DNA of 64,000 bases, from positions 1 through 64,000 of the forward strand of contig JAJYRN010000007.1 in the NCBI GenBank assembly GCA_021794095.1, read 5' to 3'. The translations under genes were made by a program, and so were the position numbers. Position 1 is the stretch's first letter. The number at the start of each line of letters is the position of its first letter. This document shows, in pieces, positions 21,780-29,643 of this stretch. The stretch is from Acidobacteriota bacterium. GTDB lineage: Bacteria > Acidobacteriota > Holophagae > Holophagales > Holophagaceae. The notes under the pieces were generated by a model. It saw only the letters and a program-made list of their open reading frames with translations, had not been told where the DNA came from and searched no databases.

Positions 21780-22385
21780 ATGAATCCGCGTGCCCTGTCC
21801 TTCCGAACCCTGCTGGTCCTGGCGCTGGCCGCCCTGCCGGGCCTCCACGCGGGGACGCCGGCCCCCGCCGCCGCGCCCGTGCGGCGCTGTGCGCGACCGG
21901 CGCCGGTGCCGGTCCTCAAGCCAGAGGCCGGGGTCACCCACCACACCTTCAAGGTCCTGTCCGATCATGAGGCCACCGAGCGCGCCGTGCTTGATGGCGG
22001 CCTCACGCTCACCATCACGCATTGGGGCTGCCAGGACTTGATGCTCACCTTCACGGTGGAGGGGAAAGCCCTTCCTGATCTCACCAAGGATGTCCAGGCG
22101 GGCTATCGCGATGCGGCCGGCCAGATCCGCCGCCTGGCGGCCCTGAAGGCCCGCACGGGCTTCAACCTGGAGAAGGCCGCCGCGGCGCTGGCGGCCGCTG
22201 CCAAGAAGCCCAAGGGGCTCGCCTACATCCGTCCGATCGTCATTCCGGGCGCCCCCAAGGACCGGATCACGGTGCAGGGCTACAGCAAGGGCACCCTCGG
22301 CACGCGGCTGACCTTCGAATTCATGCGCATCCTGCCCCGCAAGAAGCATGGGGTGAAAAAGCCGGCTCATCACGTCGCCAAGTAG
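21780..22385 (+). CDS. Exported hypothetical protein
   Basis: A 201-residue protein with a clear signal peptide (RTLLVLALAALPGLHAG). The mature part begins with a proline/alanine-rich stretch and then a mixed alpha/beta region (about 55-185), ending in a Lys/His-rich tail. It was started at the ATG at 21780 because GGAG lies five bases upstream; a GTG two codons earlier overlaps that site. Family not recognised. A palindromic stretch around GATCCGG sequences (about 21690-21715) lies between purL and this gene and may act as a terminator. Confidence 0.6.
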   Translation: MNPRALSFRTLLVLALAALPGLHAGTPAPAAAPVRRCARPAPVPVLKPEAGVTHHTFKVLSDHEATERAVLDGGLTLTITHWGCQDLMLTFTVEGKALPDLTKDVQAGYRDAAGQIRRLAALKARTGFNLEKAAAALAAAAKKPKGLAYIRPIVIPGAPKDRITVQGYSKGTLGTRLTFEFMRILPRKKHGVKKPAHHVAK

Positions 22386-22538
22386 ACGGCACCCCAGCTC
22401 CTCAGCACCTGCCCAGGATCCGCGCCGGCAACAGGAACAGCGCCTTCACCAGACCGAAGGCGCCTTCCACCGCCGCGGGTCGGCGGATGACGCAGGCGGA
22501 TCCGGCTGGCATGCTGGGGCCAGCTTCTGGAGGCTGCC

Positions 22539-24143
22539 ATGACGCAAGACCCCTCCTCCCTCGACCGCCGGACCTTCCTCCAAGTGGCCATGGCCGCAGG
22601 CGCTGCGGCCACCCTCGCGCCGAGCGTCCATGCCCAGGCGCCGCAGACCCAGGGACCAGTCCTGGAGGAAGCCACCCTGGATCAGCTCCAGGCGGGCATG
22701 ACCGAGGGGCACTGGACGGCGGAGCAGCTGGTGGGCGCCTGCCAGGCCCGCATCGCCGCCCTGGATGCCGCTGGCCCGAAGCTGAACGCGGTGCTGGAGC
22801 TGAATCCCGATGCCCTCGCCCTGGCCCGCGCTCTGGATGCGGAGCGCCAGGCGGGCAAGGTGCGCGGGCCGCTGCACGGCATTCCGGTGCTCATCAAGGA
22901 CAACCTGGAGACGGCCGACCGCATGAAGACCACGGCGGGTTCCCTGGCCCTGGCGGACGCCCCGGCCCCGACGCAGGATGCCACCGCTGTATTGCGCCTC
23001 CGCCTGGCTGGAGCGGTGATCCTCGGCAAGACCAACCTGTCCGAATGGGCGAATTTCCGCTCCACCCACAGCAGCAGCGGCTGGAGTGGGCGGGGTGGCC
23101 AGACCCGGAACCCCTATGCGCTGGACCGCACGCCGAGCGGTTCCAGCTCGGGCTCGGGCGTGGCCACTTCCGCCAGCCTGTGCGCGGTGGCGGTGGGCAC
23201 GGAAACCGATGGGTCCATCGTGAGTCCCTCCGCGGCCTGTGGTCTGGTGGGCATCAAACCCACCGTCGGCCTGGTCAGCCGCGCGGGTATCATCCCCATC
23301 TCGCACACCCAGGACACGGCGGGCCCCATGGCACGCACGGTCCGGGACGCGGCCATCCTCCTGGGCGCCCTGGCCGGCGCGGATCCCCGCGATCCCGCCA
23401 CGGCCCAGGCCCAGGTCCAATCCGACTACACCCGCTTCCTCCACCTCGACGGCCTCGAGGGCGCGCGCCTCGGCGTGGTCACGAACCTCCTGGGCCAGCA
23501 GCCCCACGTGGATGCGGTGATCCGGCCGGCGCTTGATCTGCTGAAGGCCCGCGGCGCCACGCTGGTGGAGGTGGAACTGAAGACCACGCCCTACGATGCG
23601 GCCGAGCTGGACGTGCTGCTCTACGAGTTCAAGACCGACTTGAATGCCTATCTGGCGGGCCGCGGCGGGGCGGTGAAGGATCTGGTGTCGCTCATGGCCT
23701 ACGACGATGCCCACCGGGACACCGAGATGCCCTTCTTCGGCCAGGAGCTGCTCCAGCAGGCCCAGGCCAAGGGCCCCCTCACGGATCCGGCCTACGCCAA
23801 GGCCCTGGCGGCCTGCGCCCAGGCGCGGCAGGACATCACAGGGCTGCTGGCGCAGCACCAGCTCCAGGCCCTGGTAGGCCCCACCGGTGGCACCCCCTGG
23901 CTCATTGACCTGGTGAACGGCGACAGCGGCTCGGGGCCCAGCTTCTCCTCCCCGGCGGCGGTGGGGGGATGCCCACACATCACCGTGCCGGCGGGCTTCG
24001 CCTTTGGTCTGCCCGTGGGCCTCTCCTTCGTGGCCGGGCCCTGGCAGGAGCCTCAGCTCCTCACCCTGGCCTACGCTTTTGAGCAGTACCGGAACGCCCG
24101 GCGCCCGCCCCGTTTCCTGCCCACCGCCCCCCTCCAGGCCTGA
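22539..24143 (+). CDS. Amidase-signature hydrolase, Tat-exported
   Basis: A 534-residue amidase-signature protein. It begins with a twin-arginine signal (DRRTFLQ, then a hydrophobic run ending SVHAQA), so it should be folded in the cytoplasm and exported by Tat. The Ser-cisSer-Lys triad is visible: the Lys in PVLIKDN near residue 128, the Gly/Ser-rich loop GSSSGSG near 205, and the nucleophile region TDGSIVSPSA near 225. Family members hydrolyse amides (peptide amides, indole-acetamide and others); the physiological substrate is unknown. The stop codon lies inside the first copy of an 80-bp palindromic repeat. Confidence 0.9.
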   Translation: MTQDPSSLDRRTFLQVAMAAGAAATLAPSVHAQAPQTQGPVLEEATLDQLQAGMTEGHWTAEQLVGACQARIAALDAAGPKLNAVLELNPDALALARALDAERQAGKVRGPLHGIPVLIKDNLETADRMKTTAGSLALADAPAPTQDATAVLRLRLAGAVILGKTNLSEWANFRSTHSSSGWSGRGGQTRNPYALDRTPSGSSSGSGVATSASLCAVAVGTETDGSIVSPSAACGLVGIKPTVGLVSRAGIIPISHTQDTAGPMARTVRDAAILLGALAGADPRDPATAQAQVQSDYTRFLHLDGLEGARLGVVTNLLGQQPHVDAVIRPALDLLKARGATLVEVELKTTPYDAAELDVLLYEFKTDLNAYLAGRGGAVKDLVSLMAYDDAHRDTEMPFFGQELLQQAQAKGPLTDPAYAKALAACAQARQDITGLLAQHQLQALVGPTGGTPWLIDLVNGDSGSGPSFSSPAAVGGCPHITVPAGFAFGLPVGLSFVAGPWQEPQLLTLAYAFEQYRNARRPPRFLPTAPLQA

Positions 24144-24315
24144 TTCTCGACGAGGGGGACCGCCCGCGGCCTGCGGCCGCTCTGCGTCCCCCTCGTGCTC
24201 CCCGCGCCCGCGCCGGGCAGAGCCCGCCCCGGTCGCCTGATTCTCGACGAGGGGGACCGCCCGCGGCCTGCGGCCGCTCTGCGTCCCCCTCGTGCTCCCC
24301 GCGCCCGCGCCGGGC
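24139..24315. repeat. Two exact 80-bp palindromic repeats, 97-bp period
   Basis: Copies at 24139-24218 and 24236-24315 appear identical, with 17 bases between them. Each forms a double hairpin. The outer perfect 11-bp stem is ACGAGGGGGAC with GTCCCCCTCGT (24150-24160 and 24186-24196 in copy 1). The inner perfect 6-bp stem is GCGGCC with GGCCGC and a TGC loop (24166-24180). The first copy begins within the last codons of the amidase gene. The unit may act as a REP-like element or terminator; no T-run follows. The remaining 84 bases to the next gene hold nothing that I can support. Confidence 0.85.
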
Positions 24316-24399
24316 GCCTGATGCCCGACGCCGCCAAGGCCGGCTACAAGCCCCGCAAGGTGTGCAAGTCGCAGCAGTCCGCCTACCTGGCGAGATCCA

Positions 24400-25014
24400 T
24401 CAAGGCGCGGGCGGAACCCAGCCGAGCTTCGTCTTGAGCAGTTCCAAGGTCTGCTCGGCGACAGCCCGGGCCTCCTCGGTCGTGGGCCCGCCGGTGGCGC
24501 GGGCGGTTTCGCCGAGAGGATGCATGCGGTAGAGGATGGGCAGGGGATCCAGCAACAGCTCCTTCTGGAAGCCGTGCTTGCCGGATTTCAGGACCACCAC
24601 TTTCCCGGTGACCCAGGCCGGGCGGTAGCCCAGCTGGTCCACGGCGGCTTCGTAGTCGGATGCCGGGCCGGTGCCGCTGTAGAGGACGCGCAGCGGGGAG
24701 CCGGAAGCGACGGCGCTGACCTCATCGAGGGCGCGGTTTCGTTTCGCTTCGGAAGCGGGGCGGGGGGCCCGGTCCCCGATCATGACCAGCAGCTGAAGGT
24801 GTCCCGGCGCCGGATCCGAGGCCAGCCCTTTCCCGAACTGCTCGTGGAAGGCGGCAAGGTAGGCGCGCCGGACATCGGCTTGGTCGGGGCCTTCGGGGAG
24901 CGAGAGCTCCAGACTGAGGGGTGGCGCCGGATGGCGGCGCAGGAGGTCCGTCGCTGGGCGCCCACAGGCCAGCAGCAACGGCAGGAGGCACACAAGGCCC
25001 TTCAGACTGAACAT
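24400..25014 (-). CDS. Predicted lipoprotein
   Basis: A 204-residue protein with a lipoprotein signal: MFSLKGLVCLLPLLLACGRP, with LLAC as lipobox and Cys at 17. The mature region is a mixed alpha/beta domain without catalytic motifs that I recognise; it includes LLVMIGDRAPRP and WVTGKVVVLKSGK. GGAGGGGG lies just upstream of the ATG. It sits 44 bases after the AraC-type regulator gene on the same strand and may be cotranscribed with it. It is probably anchored in the inner or outer membrane. Confidence 0.7.
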   Translation of the reverse strand: MFSLKGLVCLLPLLLACGRPATDLLRRHPAPPLSLELSLPEGPDQADVRRAYLAAFHEQFGKGLASDPAPGHLQLLVMIGDRAPRPASEAKRNRALDEVSAVASGSPLRVLYSGTGPASDYEAAVDQLGYRPAWVTGKVVVLKSGKHGFQKELLLDPLPILYRMHPLGETARATGGPTTEEARAVAEQTLELLKTKLGWVPPAP

Positions 25015-25058
25015 ATCCCCCTCCGATGCAGGAACAGGCCGGTAGCGCCGGACTGCCG

Positions 25059-25949
25059 TCAATCCTTCTTCTTGGGGAACTGCCGGTCGTAGGCTTCCTG
25101 GGCGTACTCGCTGGGGGGCACGCTGAACCGCCGCTTGAAGGCGCGGGTGAAGGCGCTGGCATCGTAGAAGCCGAGCAGCTTCGCCACGTCGCTGGGGCGT
25201 TCGCCACTGGCCAGGAGGGTGACGGCGCGCTGGAGGCGGCGTTCGATGAGGTACTGGTGGGGCGTCGTGCCGGTGGCCTCGCGGAACAGCCGGATGAAGT
25301 GGTCCGGCGTGCAGCGGGCCATGGTGGCCAGCTCCGGCACACTGTTCTTGGAGCCGATCTGGGCCTCCATGTGGTCCAGCACCAGCTGCAGGGTGGAGCG
25401 GTTGAGGCGGTAGGGGAAGCGTCCCCGGTCCTCCTTCTCCGTGAGGCGCGACAGTTCCGCGCCCAGCAGGATGAGGAACAGTTCCCGCGTCATGAGCTGC
25501 ACGCCATCGGGGTGCGCCAGTTCCTGGCTGAAGATGCTGAAGAGCTGTTTCAGGCTCAGGCTGCGCAGCACCGCGAAGCTGGCTTCCTGCCATTTCCTCG
25601 GCGGCGTCTGCAGCGAGGAGAGCAGCGGCTCCGGGAAAGGCCCTTCCAGGAAGAGCGCGGTGAACCCGAAGTGGGTGCTGGAATGGTGGCGCTTCAGGGT
25701 GTGCCCGAAGCCCGGCAACAGCAGGGCCAGGTCACCCGAACGGATGATGCCTTCCTCCCGGTCATCCCCGGTGCATACCCGCACAGCGTGGGTGGGCTGG
25801 AGCAGGATCCAGGAGTCCCGCGCGGGCATGAGCTTCGCGGGGACGGGATCCCGTTTCAGGATGGCCAGCTTCAGGGGGCCGCTGGTGAAGGTCTGGAGGT
25901 TCTTGGAATCGGTTTCGCTCATGGTCGGGGAATAAATAGAGGTGCCCAT
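25059..25949 (-). CDS. AraC-family transcriptional regulator
   Basis: A 296-residue regulator. The C-terminal 100 residues carry the two helix-turn-helix units of AraC proteins (VPELATMARCTPDHFIRLFR, then PSDVAKLLGFYDASAFTRAF). The N-terminal 170 residues look like a cupin-type sensor (DSWILLQPTHAVRV, RSGDLALLLPGFGHTL). The effector is unknown. I use the ATG at 25949, with GGAAG six bases upstream; an internal ATG at 25922 would shorten it by nine residues. The downstream lipoprotein gene is the obvious candidate target. Confidence 0.85.
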   Translation of the reverse strand: MGTSIYSPTMSETDSKNLQTFTSGPLKLAILKRDPVPAKLMPARDSWILLQPTHAVRVCTGDDREEGIIRSGDLALLLPGFGHTLKRHHSSTHFGFTALFLEGPFPEPLLSSLQTPPRKWQEASFAVLRSLSLKQLFSIFSQELAHPDGVQLMTRELFLILLGAELSRLTEKEDRGRFPYRLNRSTLQLVLDHMEAQIGSKNSVPELATMARCTPDHFIRLFREATGTTPHQYLIERRLQRAVTLLASGERPSDVAKLLGFYDASAFTRAFKRRFSVPPSEYAQEAYDRQFPKKKD

Positions 25950-26016
25950 CGGGGCTTCCCAGGAAGGATGACAGGAATCCCCCGGGTCAAGCCTGGAATT
26001 TTAACAATTCATCCGA

Positions 26017-26715
26017 CTATCCCCGGGCCAGGGCCGCGTCCAGACTCCGGAAGATCCCCAACCCGCCCGTGGCCCCCAGGCGCGGATCCACCACGCGCTC
26101 AGGATGCGGCATCATGCCCAGCACGTTCCCGCGAATGTTGACGATGCCGGCGATGCCGTTCATGGCGCCATTGGGGACAAAGGCTTCGCCGATCTCGCCC
26201 CGCGGGGAGCAGTAGCGGAAGGCCACACCGCCCCGGGCTTCCAGATCCGCCAGATCGGCGGGTTCCAGCGTGAAGTTGCCTTCGGCATGGGCGATGGGCA
26301 CCCGGAAGACGTCGCCCGCCTTCATCGCCGCGGTGAAAGGCAGATCCGCCCGCTCCACCCGCAGATGGACGTCCGCATGGATGAACCGGAGGCTGGCATT
26401 GCGCAGCAGCGCGCCCGGCAGCAGCTGGGCCTCGCAGAGGATCTGGAAGCCGTTGCACACACCCAGCACCAGGCCACCCTGATCGGCGTGGCGCTTTACG
26501 TCGGCCATGATCGGCGCCAGGGCCGCGATGGCGCCGCAGCGCAGGTAGTCGCCATAGCTGAAGCCGCCGGGGATGAAGACGAGATCCGTGCCTTCCGGCA
26601 GCCGCGTCTCCTGGTGCCAGACGGGGATCGTGTCCCAGCCCATCACCGTGCCACAGGCGTGGAGCGCGTCGTGGTCGCAGTTGGAGCCGGGGAAGACCGG
26701 CACGGCCACCCGCAT
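26017..26715 (-). CDS. purQ: FGAM synthase glutaminase subunit
   Basis: A 232-residue class I glutamine amidotransferase supplying ammonia to PurL. The nucleophile is C87 in GVCNGFQ, and the His/Glu pair is in MMPHPERV near the C-terminus. The N-terminus VAVPVFPGSNCDHDA is typical of PurQ. The ATG shares one base with the purS stop (TGATG), so the two are translationally coupled. purL is about 4.3 kb away on the opposite strand. Confidence 0.95.
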   Translation of the reverse strand: MRVAVPVFPGSNCDHDALHACGTVMGWDTIPVWHQETRLPEGTDLVFIPGGFSYGDYLRCGAIAALAPIMADVKRHADQGGLVLGVCNGFQILCEAQLLPGALLRNASLRFIHADVHLRVERADLPFTAAMKAGDVFRVPIAHAEGNFTLEPADLADLEARGGVAFRYCSPRGEIGEAFVPNGAMNGIAGIVNIRGNVLGMMPHPERVVDPRLGATGGLGIFRSLDAALARG

Positions 26716-26951
26716 CAGAGCACCTCGATGGAGGCCTTCTCCATCACCGGATTCACCAGCAGCTTGTCGCACATCGCCTGGGCGCGGGCCTTCACCTCGG
26801 CGGCGTCGGCGCCGGGCACCTCCATCTCGATGAGCCGGCCGATGCGGACATGGTCCACCGCAAACCCGAAGCCGTGGAGGCCCTGTTCCACTGCCTTGCC
26901 CTGGGGATCCAGAATCCCGGGCTTCAACTGCACCGACACGCGCACCTTCAT
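26715..26951 (-). CDS. purS: FGAM synthase subunit PurS
   Basis: A 78-residue PurS. It has the family pattern KVRVSVQLKPGILDPQGKAV at the start and VHxxRxGRLIE in the middle, here DHVRIGRLIEMEV. PurS bridges PurQ and PurL and is needed for ammonia channelling. It lies 34 bases after the ATL gene and is coupled to purQ by a one-base overlap. Confidence 0.93.
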   Translation of the reverse strand: MKVRVSVQLKPGILDPQGKAVEQGLHGFGFAVDHVRIGRLIEMEVPGADAAEVKARAQAMCDKLLVNPVMEKASIEVL

Positions 26952-26985
26952 GGATCCTCCACGCATCCAGTGTATCCGAGCGCCC

Positions 26986-27354
26986 TCAGCCCCGGCCGTC
27001 CCAGCGGTGGGCTTCCAGATCCAGGTTGCCCAGATCGTCCACGGGGATGCCTTCATCCCGGATGCGGCCGATCTGTTCCAGGGCGCCCCACCAGCGCCCC
27101 CGGCTGGGCACATAGCCCCGGGTGCTCACCACCCGATGCCAGGGCAGATCCGTGCTTTCGGGCAGCCCTGAAAGCACCATGCCCACCTGCCGGGGCCGCT
27201 GGGGATACCCCGCCAGCAGGGCTACCTGACCATAGGAGGCCAAGCGTCCCGCGGGAATGCGCGCCACCACGGCCAGTACGGCGGAGCGGAAGTCGCGCGG
27301 TGCTGCGGGCGCCTCAATACGCTGGCCCGGGCCCTTCGGCGGCACCTTCGCCAA
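26986..27354 (-). CDS. Alkyltransferase-like protein (ATL), PWHRV type
   Basis: A 122-residue homologue of the O6-alkylguanine-DNA methyltransferase C-terminal domain. The acceptor motif PCHRV reads PWHRV (residues 71-75), the hallmark of ATL proteins. ATLs bind O6-alkylguanine without transferring the alkyl group and flag lesions for nucleotide excision repair. The helix-turn-helix part (GRLASYGQVALLAG) is intact. The start is TTG, three bases after the DUF2203 stop; translational coupling to that gene is likely. An ATL can also be annotated as MGMT family or YbaZ-like. Confidence 0.88.
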   Translation of the reverse strand: MAKVPPKGPGQRIEAPAAPRDFRSAVLAVVARIPAGRLASYGQVALLAGYPQRPRQVGMVLSGLPESTDLPWHRVVSTRGYVPSRGRWWGALEQIGRIRDEGIPVDDLGNLDLEAHRWDGRG

Positions 27355-27357
27355 GGC

Positions 27358-27720
27358 CTAGGCCCGCACGCCCGGCCGCTGGTCCGCCGGCACGCGGGAG
27401 CGGAAGCCACCCTCGTAGCTGTGCCAGTGATCCAGGGTGTCTTCGGGGAACGCCCAGCACCAGTAGCCATCCCCCGAATCGAAATCCACCAGCCACAGGC
27501 CCTTCACCTCGGCTTCCAGATCCTGCATGGCATGCTGCCAGCTCTGGACCAGGACCTGGATCCGTTCGCGGAGGGCTTCGGCGCGGGCCTCGTCCGGCGC
27601 GTCTTCGGCCTCGCGCAGCTCCTCGGCGAGGCTCGACGCCAGGGCATAGACCGGTTCCGTCATGGCCTTCACCTGGGGCATGACCGCCTGGGCTTCTTCG
27701 AGGGTGAAAATCCGGCCCAT
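27358..27720 (-). CDS. DUF2203 family protein
   Basis: A 120-residue protein with the DUF2203 pattern: FTLEEAQAVMPQVKAM at the start, a central helical pair, and VKGLWLVDFDSGDGYWCWAF then WHSYEGGFRSR at the end. The function is unknown. It has a strong GGAGG ribosome site and heads the run DUF2203-ATL-purS-purQ. It is divergent from the next gene with 66 bases between. Confidence 0.8.
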   Translation of the reverse strand: MGRIFTLEEAQAVMPQVKAMTEPVYALASSLAEELREAEDAPDEARAEALRERIQVLVQSWQHAMQDLEAEVKGLWLVDFDSGDGYWCWAFPEDTLDHWHSYEGGFRSRVPADQRPGVRA

Positions 27721-27786
27721 GATGCCTCCTGTCCTTCATGATAGGCCCTCGGAGGTTTGGATGCCGCCGCCGGATAGGATGAAGGC

Positions 27787-28458
27787 ATGCGCTTCCTCCC
27801 GCTCGTCTCCTCGCGCCTCGACCCGGCTCCCTGGGGGCAGACGCCCGTGGCGCTCCGCTGGGAGGGCGATCCGGGCGGGCGCTGGGATGCGGCGGCCTTC
27901 CGGGGGCTTCCGGTCCATGTCGTCCATGGGGCCGGAACCGCGCTGGAGCCGGCGCTGGAGCTGCTCCGTTTCCGCAACCTGACCCCGGATTTCCTGGTGC
28001 TGCCCGTGGTCCGTCCCGCCAATCGGGAGGCGGGCTTCCGGCTGCTGGGCGACCTGGAGGCGCTGCTGGAGGCCACCTCGGGCCGAGGGGTGAAGCTGGC
28101 CCTGCGGATCGAAGCGGGCGCCACGGAACCGGTGCTGGACCTGCTGCGCCAGGCCCATGGCGAGGCCGTGGGCTTCTGCTGGCACCCCGCTGTGGAGGAT
28201 CTGGAGATTCTGGCGGATCGCCTGTGGACGGGCCTCTGCGAGCCCGGCTCCGACCTGCGGCCCCTCCAGCGCCTGGGCTACCGCTGGGACATGGCCCTGC
28301 CGGCCGGGGATCCCGCCACCTACCGGGCCCAGGCGGCGGCCCTGGCGGCGGCCCATCCGCCGGTGCTCTTCCCGGCCGAGTGGCCCGCCACGGCCCTGGG
28401 GCGTCCCGTGGTGCCGGATCCGGACGTGACCTTCGGCGGCCCCTGGGAGCACCGGTGA
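27787..28458 (+). CDS. Hypothetical protein, possible TIM-barrel fold
   Basis: A 223-residue protein with alternating beta strands and helices (VHVVHGAGTALEPAL, FLVLPVVRPAN, VKLALRIEAGATEPVL, AVGFCWHPAVEDLEIL) that resembles a sugar-phosphate isomerase/epimerase barrel. No metal-binding set is clear. Its stop overlaps the GTG start of lpxB by four bases (GTGA), so the two are translationally coupled. A link to lipid A synthesis is possible by position only. Confidence 0.6.
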   Translation: MRFLPLVSSRLDPAPWGQTPVALRWEGDPGGRWDAAAFRGLPVHVVHGAGTALEPALELLRFRNLTPDFLVLPVVRPANREAGFRLLGDLEALLEATSGRGVKLALRIEAGATEPVLDLLRQAHGEAVGFCWHPAVEDLEILADRLWTGLCEPGSDLRPLQRLGYRWDMALPAGDPATYRAQAAALAAAHPPVLFPAEWPATALGRPVVPDPDVTFGGPWEHR

Positions 28459-29585
28459 ACGGTCCGCTGCTCGTCATCGCCGGCGAGGATTCCGGCGACC
28501 TGCATGGCGCTGAACTGCTGCGGGAACTGAAGGCCCGGCAGCCGGAGCTGCGGATCGTGGGTGTGGGCGGATCCCGCATGAGCCCCTTCCTGGACCGCAA
28601 GCTGGCGGATGCCCGGGATCTCGCGGTGGTGGGCTTCGTGGAAGTGATCAAGCACCTCCCCGCCCTCATCCGCCTCAAGCGGGCCATCCTCGCGGCGGCG
28701 GCGGCCGAGGGCATCACGGATGCGCTCTTCATTGACTACCCCGGCTTCAACCTCAGCCTGGCCAAGGCCCTGCGGGCACGGATGCCGAGCGTCCGCTTGC
28801 ACCAGTACGTCTGCCCCCAGGTCTGGGCCTGGAAGAAGGGCCGCATCCCCACCCTGGGCCGCACACTGGACACGCTCTACTGCCTGTTCGATTTCGAGCC
28901 CGACCTCTTCAAAGGCTACCCCGTGGATGCCCGCTTCGTGGGCCATCCCCTGGTGGAGGTGGTGAAGCCGGAGTGCGACCGGGACGCCTTCTTCGCCCGG
29001 GCGGGACTGGATCTTGATCGCCCCCTGGTGGCTCTGTTGCCGGGCAGCCGTATGGGCGAGGTGGTGTCGCTGCTGCCACCCATGGCCGAGCTGGCGCGCC
29101 GCTGGGCCCGCGAACGCCCGGAGGTCCAGTGGGTGCTGCCGGTGGCGTCCACGCTGGATCCCGCCTTCATCCGCGCCTACCTCGGCACGGCCCCCGTGGC
29201 GCTGGTGGAGGGACTGGCCTATGCGTCCCGCGCCTACGCTGACGCGGCCCTGGTGGCCTCGGGCACCGCCACCCTGGAGACGGCGCTGCTGGGTACACCC
29301 TTCGCCCTCCTCTACAAGCTGAACCCGCTGACCTACCAGATGGCGAAGCGCGTGGTGAAACTGCCCCACATCGGCCTGGCCAACCTGGTGGCCCGCCGCG
29401 AAGTGGCGCCGGAGCTGCTGCAGGGCGAGGTCAAGGTGGAGCGGCTGGACCAGGAGCTGCGCCGCCTGCTGGATCCCGCCGAAGCCCCGGCCATCCGGGC
29501 GGGCCTGGCGGAGGTACGCCGCCACCTGGGCGAGCCCGGCGCCGCGGGGCGCGTGGTGGCGCACCTGCTCGCACGGAACCCCTAA
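28455..29585 (+). CDS. lpxB: Lipid-A-disaccharide synthase
   Basis: A 376-residue LpxB, joining UDP-2,3-diacylglucosamine and lipid X to form the lipid A disaccharide at the inner membrane. Family marks are AGEDSGDLHGAELLREL at the N-terminus, DYPGFNLSLAK, YVCPQVWAWKKGRI and LLPGSRMGEV, then ASGTATLETALLGTP. The GTG start overlaps the previous stop and has GGGAGC upstream. It shows that the cell makes lipopolysaccharide. No other lpx gene is in the window. Confidence 0.96.
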   Translation: MNGPLLVIAGEDSGDLHGAELLRELKARQPELRIVGVGGSRMSPFLDRKLADARDLAVVGFVEVIKHLPALIRLKRAILAAAAAEGITDALFIDYPGFNLSLAKALRARMPSVRLHQYVCPQVWAWKKGRIPTLGRTLDTLYCLFDFEPDLFKGYPVDARFVGHPLVEVVKPECDRDAFFARAGLDLDRPLVALLPGSRMGEVVSLLPPMAELARRWARERPEVQWVLPVASTLDPAFIRAYLGTAPVALVEGLAYASRAYADAALVASGTATLETALLGTPFALLYKLNPLTYQMAKRVVKLPHIGLANLVARREVAPELLQGEVKVERLDQELRRLLDPAEAPAIRAGLAEVRRHLGEPGAAGRVVAHLLARNP

Positions 29586-29590
29586 TCGAA

Positions 29591-29613
29591 CCCGCGGCTG
29601 GGCTGCCCGCGGG
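29591..29613. terminator. Perfect GC hairpin between convergent genes
   Basis: CCCGCGG (29591-29597) and CCGCGGG (29607-29613) form a 7-bp stem with a nine-base loop just after the lpxB stop. No T-run follows on either strand, so it is a possible rather than a strong intrinsic terminator between lpxB and the convergent RES toxin gene. Confidence 0.45.
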
Positions 29614-29643
29614 AGGCATCCGCGGCGTCCTCCCGGAGGCGGC

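Noticed and set aside
24139-24315. CRISPR array
   Set aside because: Only two units of 80 bp with a 17-bp gap, each a large palindrome. There is no short regular repeat-spacer series and there are no cas genes.
24322-24437. 38-codon frame just after the palindromic repeats
   Set aside because: It begins right at the repeat edge, has no ribosome site and runs into the lipoprotein gene on the other strand.
26986-27354. Active O6-methylguanine-DNA methyltransferase
   Set aside because: The acceptor Cys is Trp (PWHRV), so alkyl transfer is not possible.
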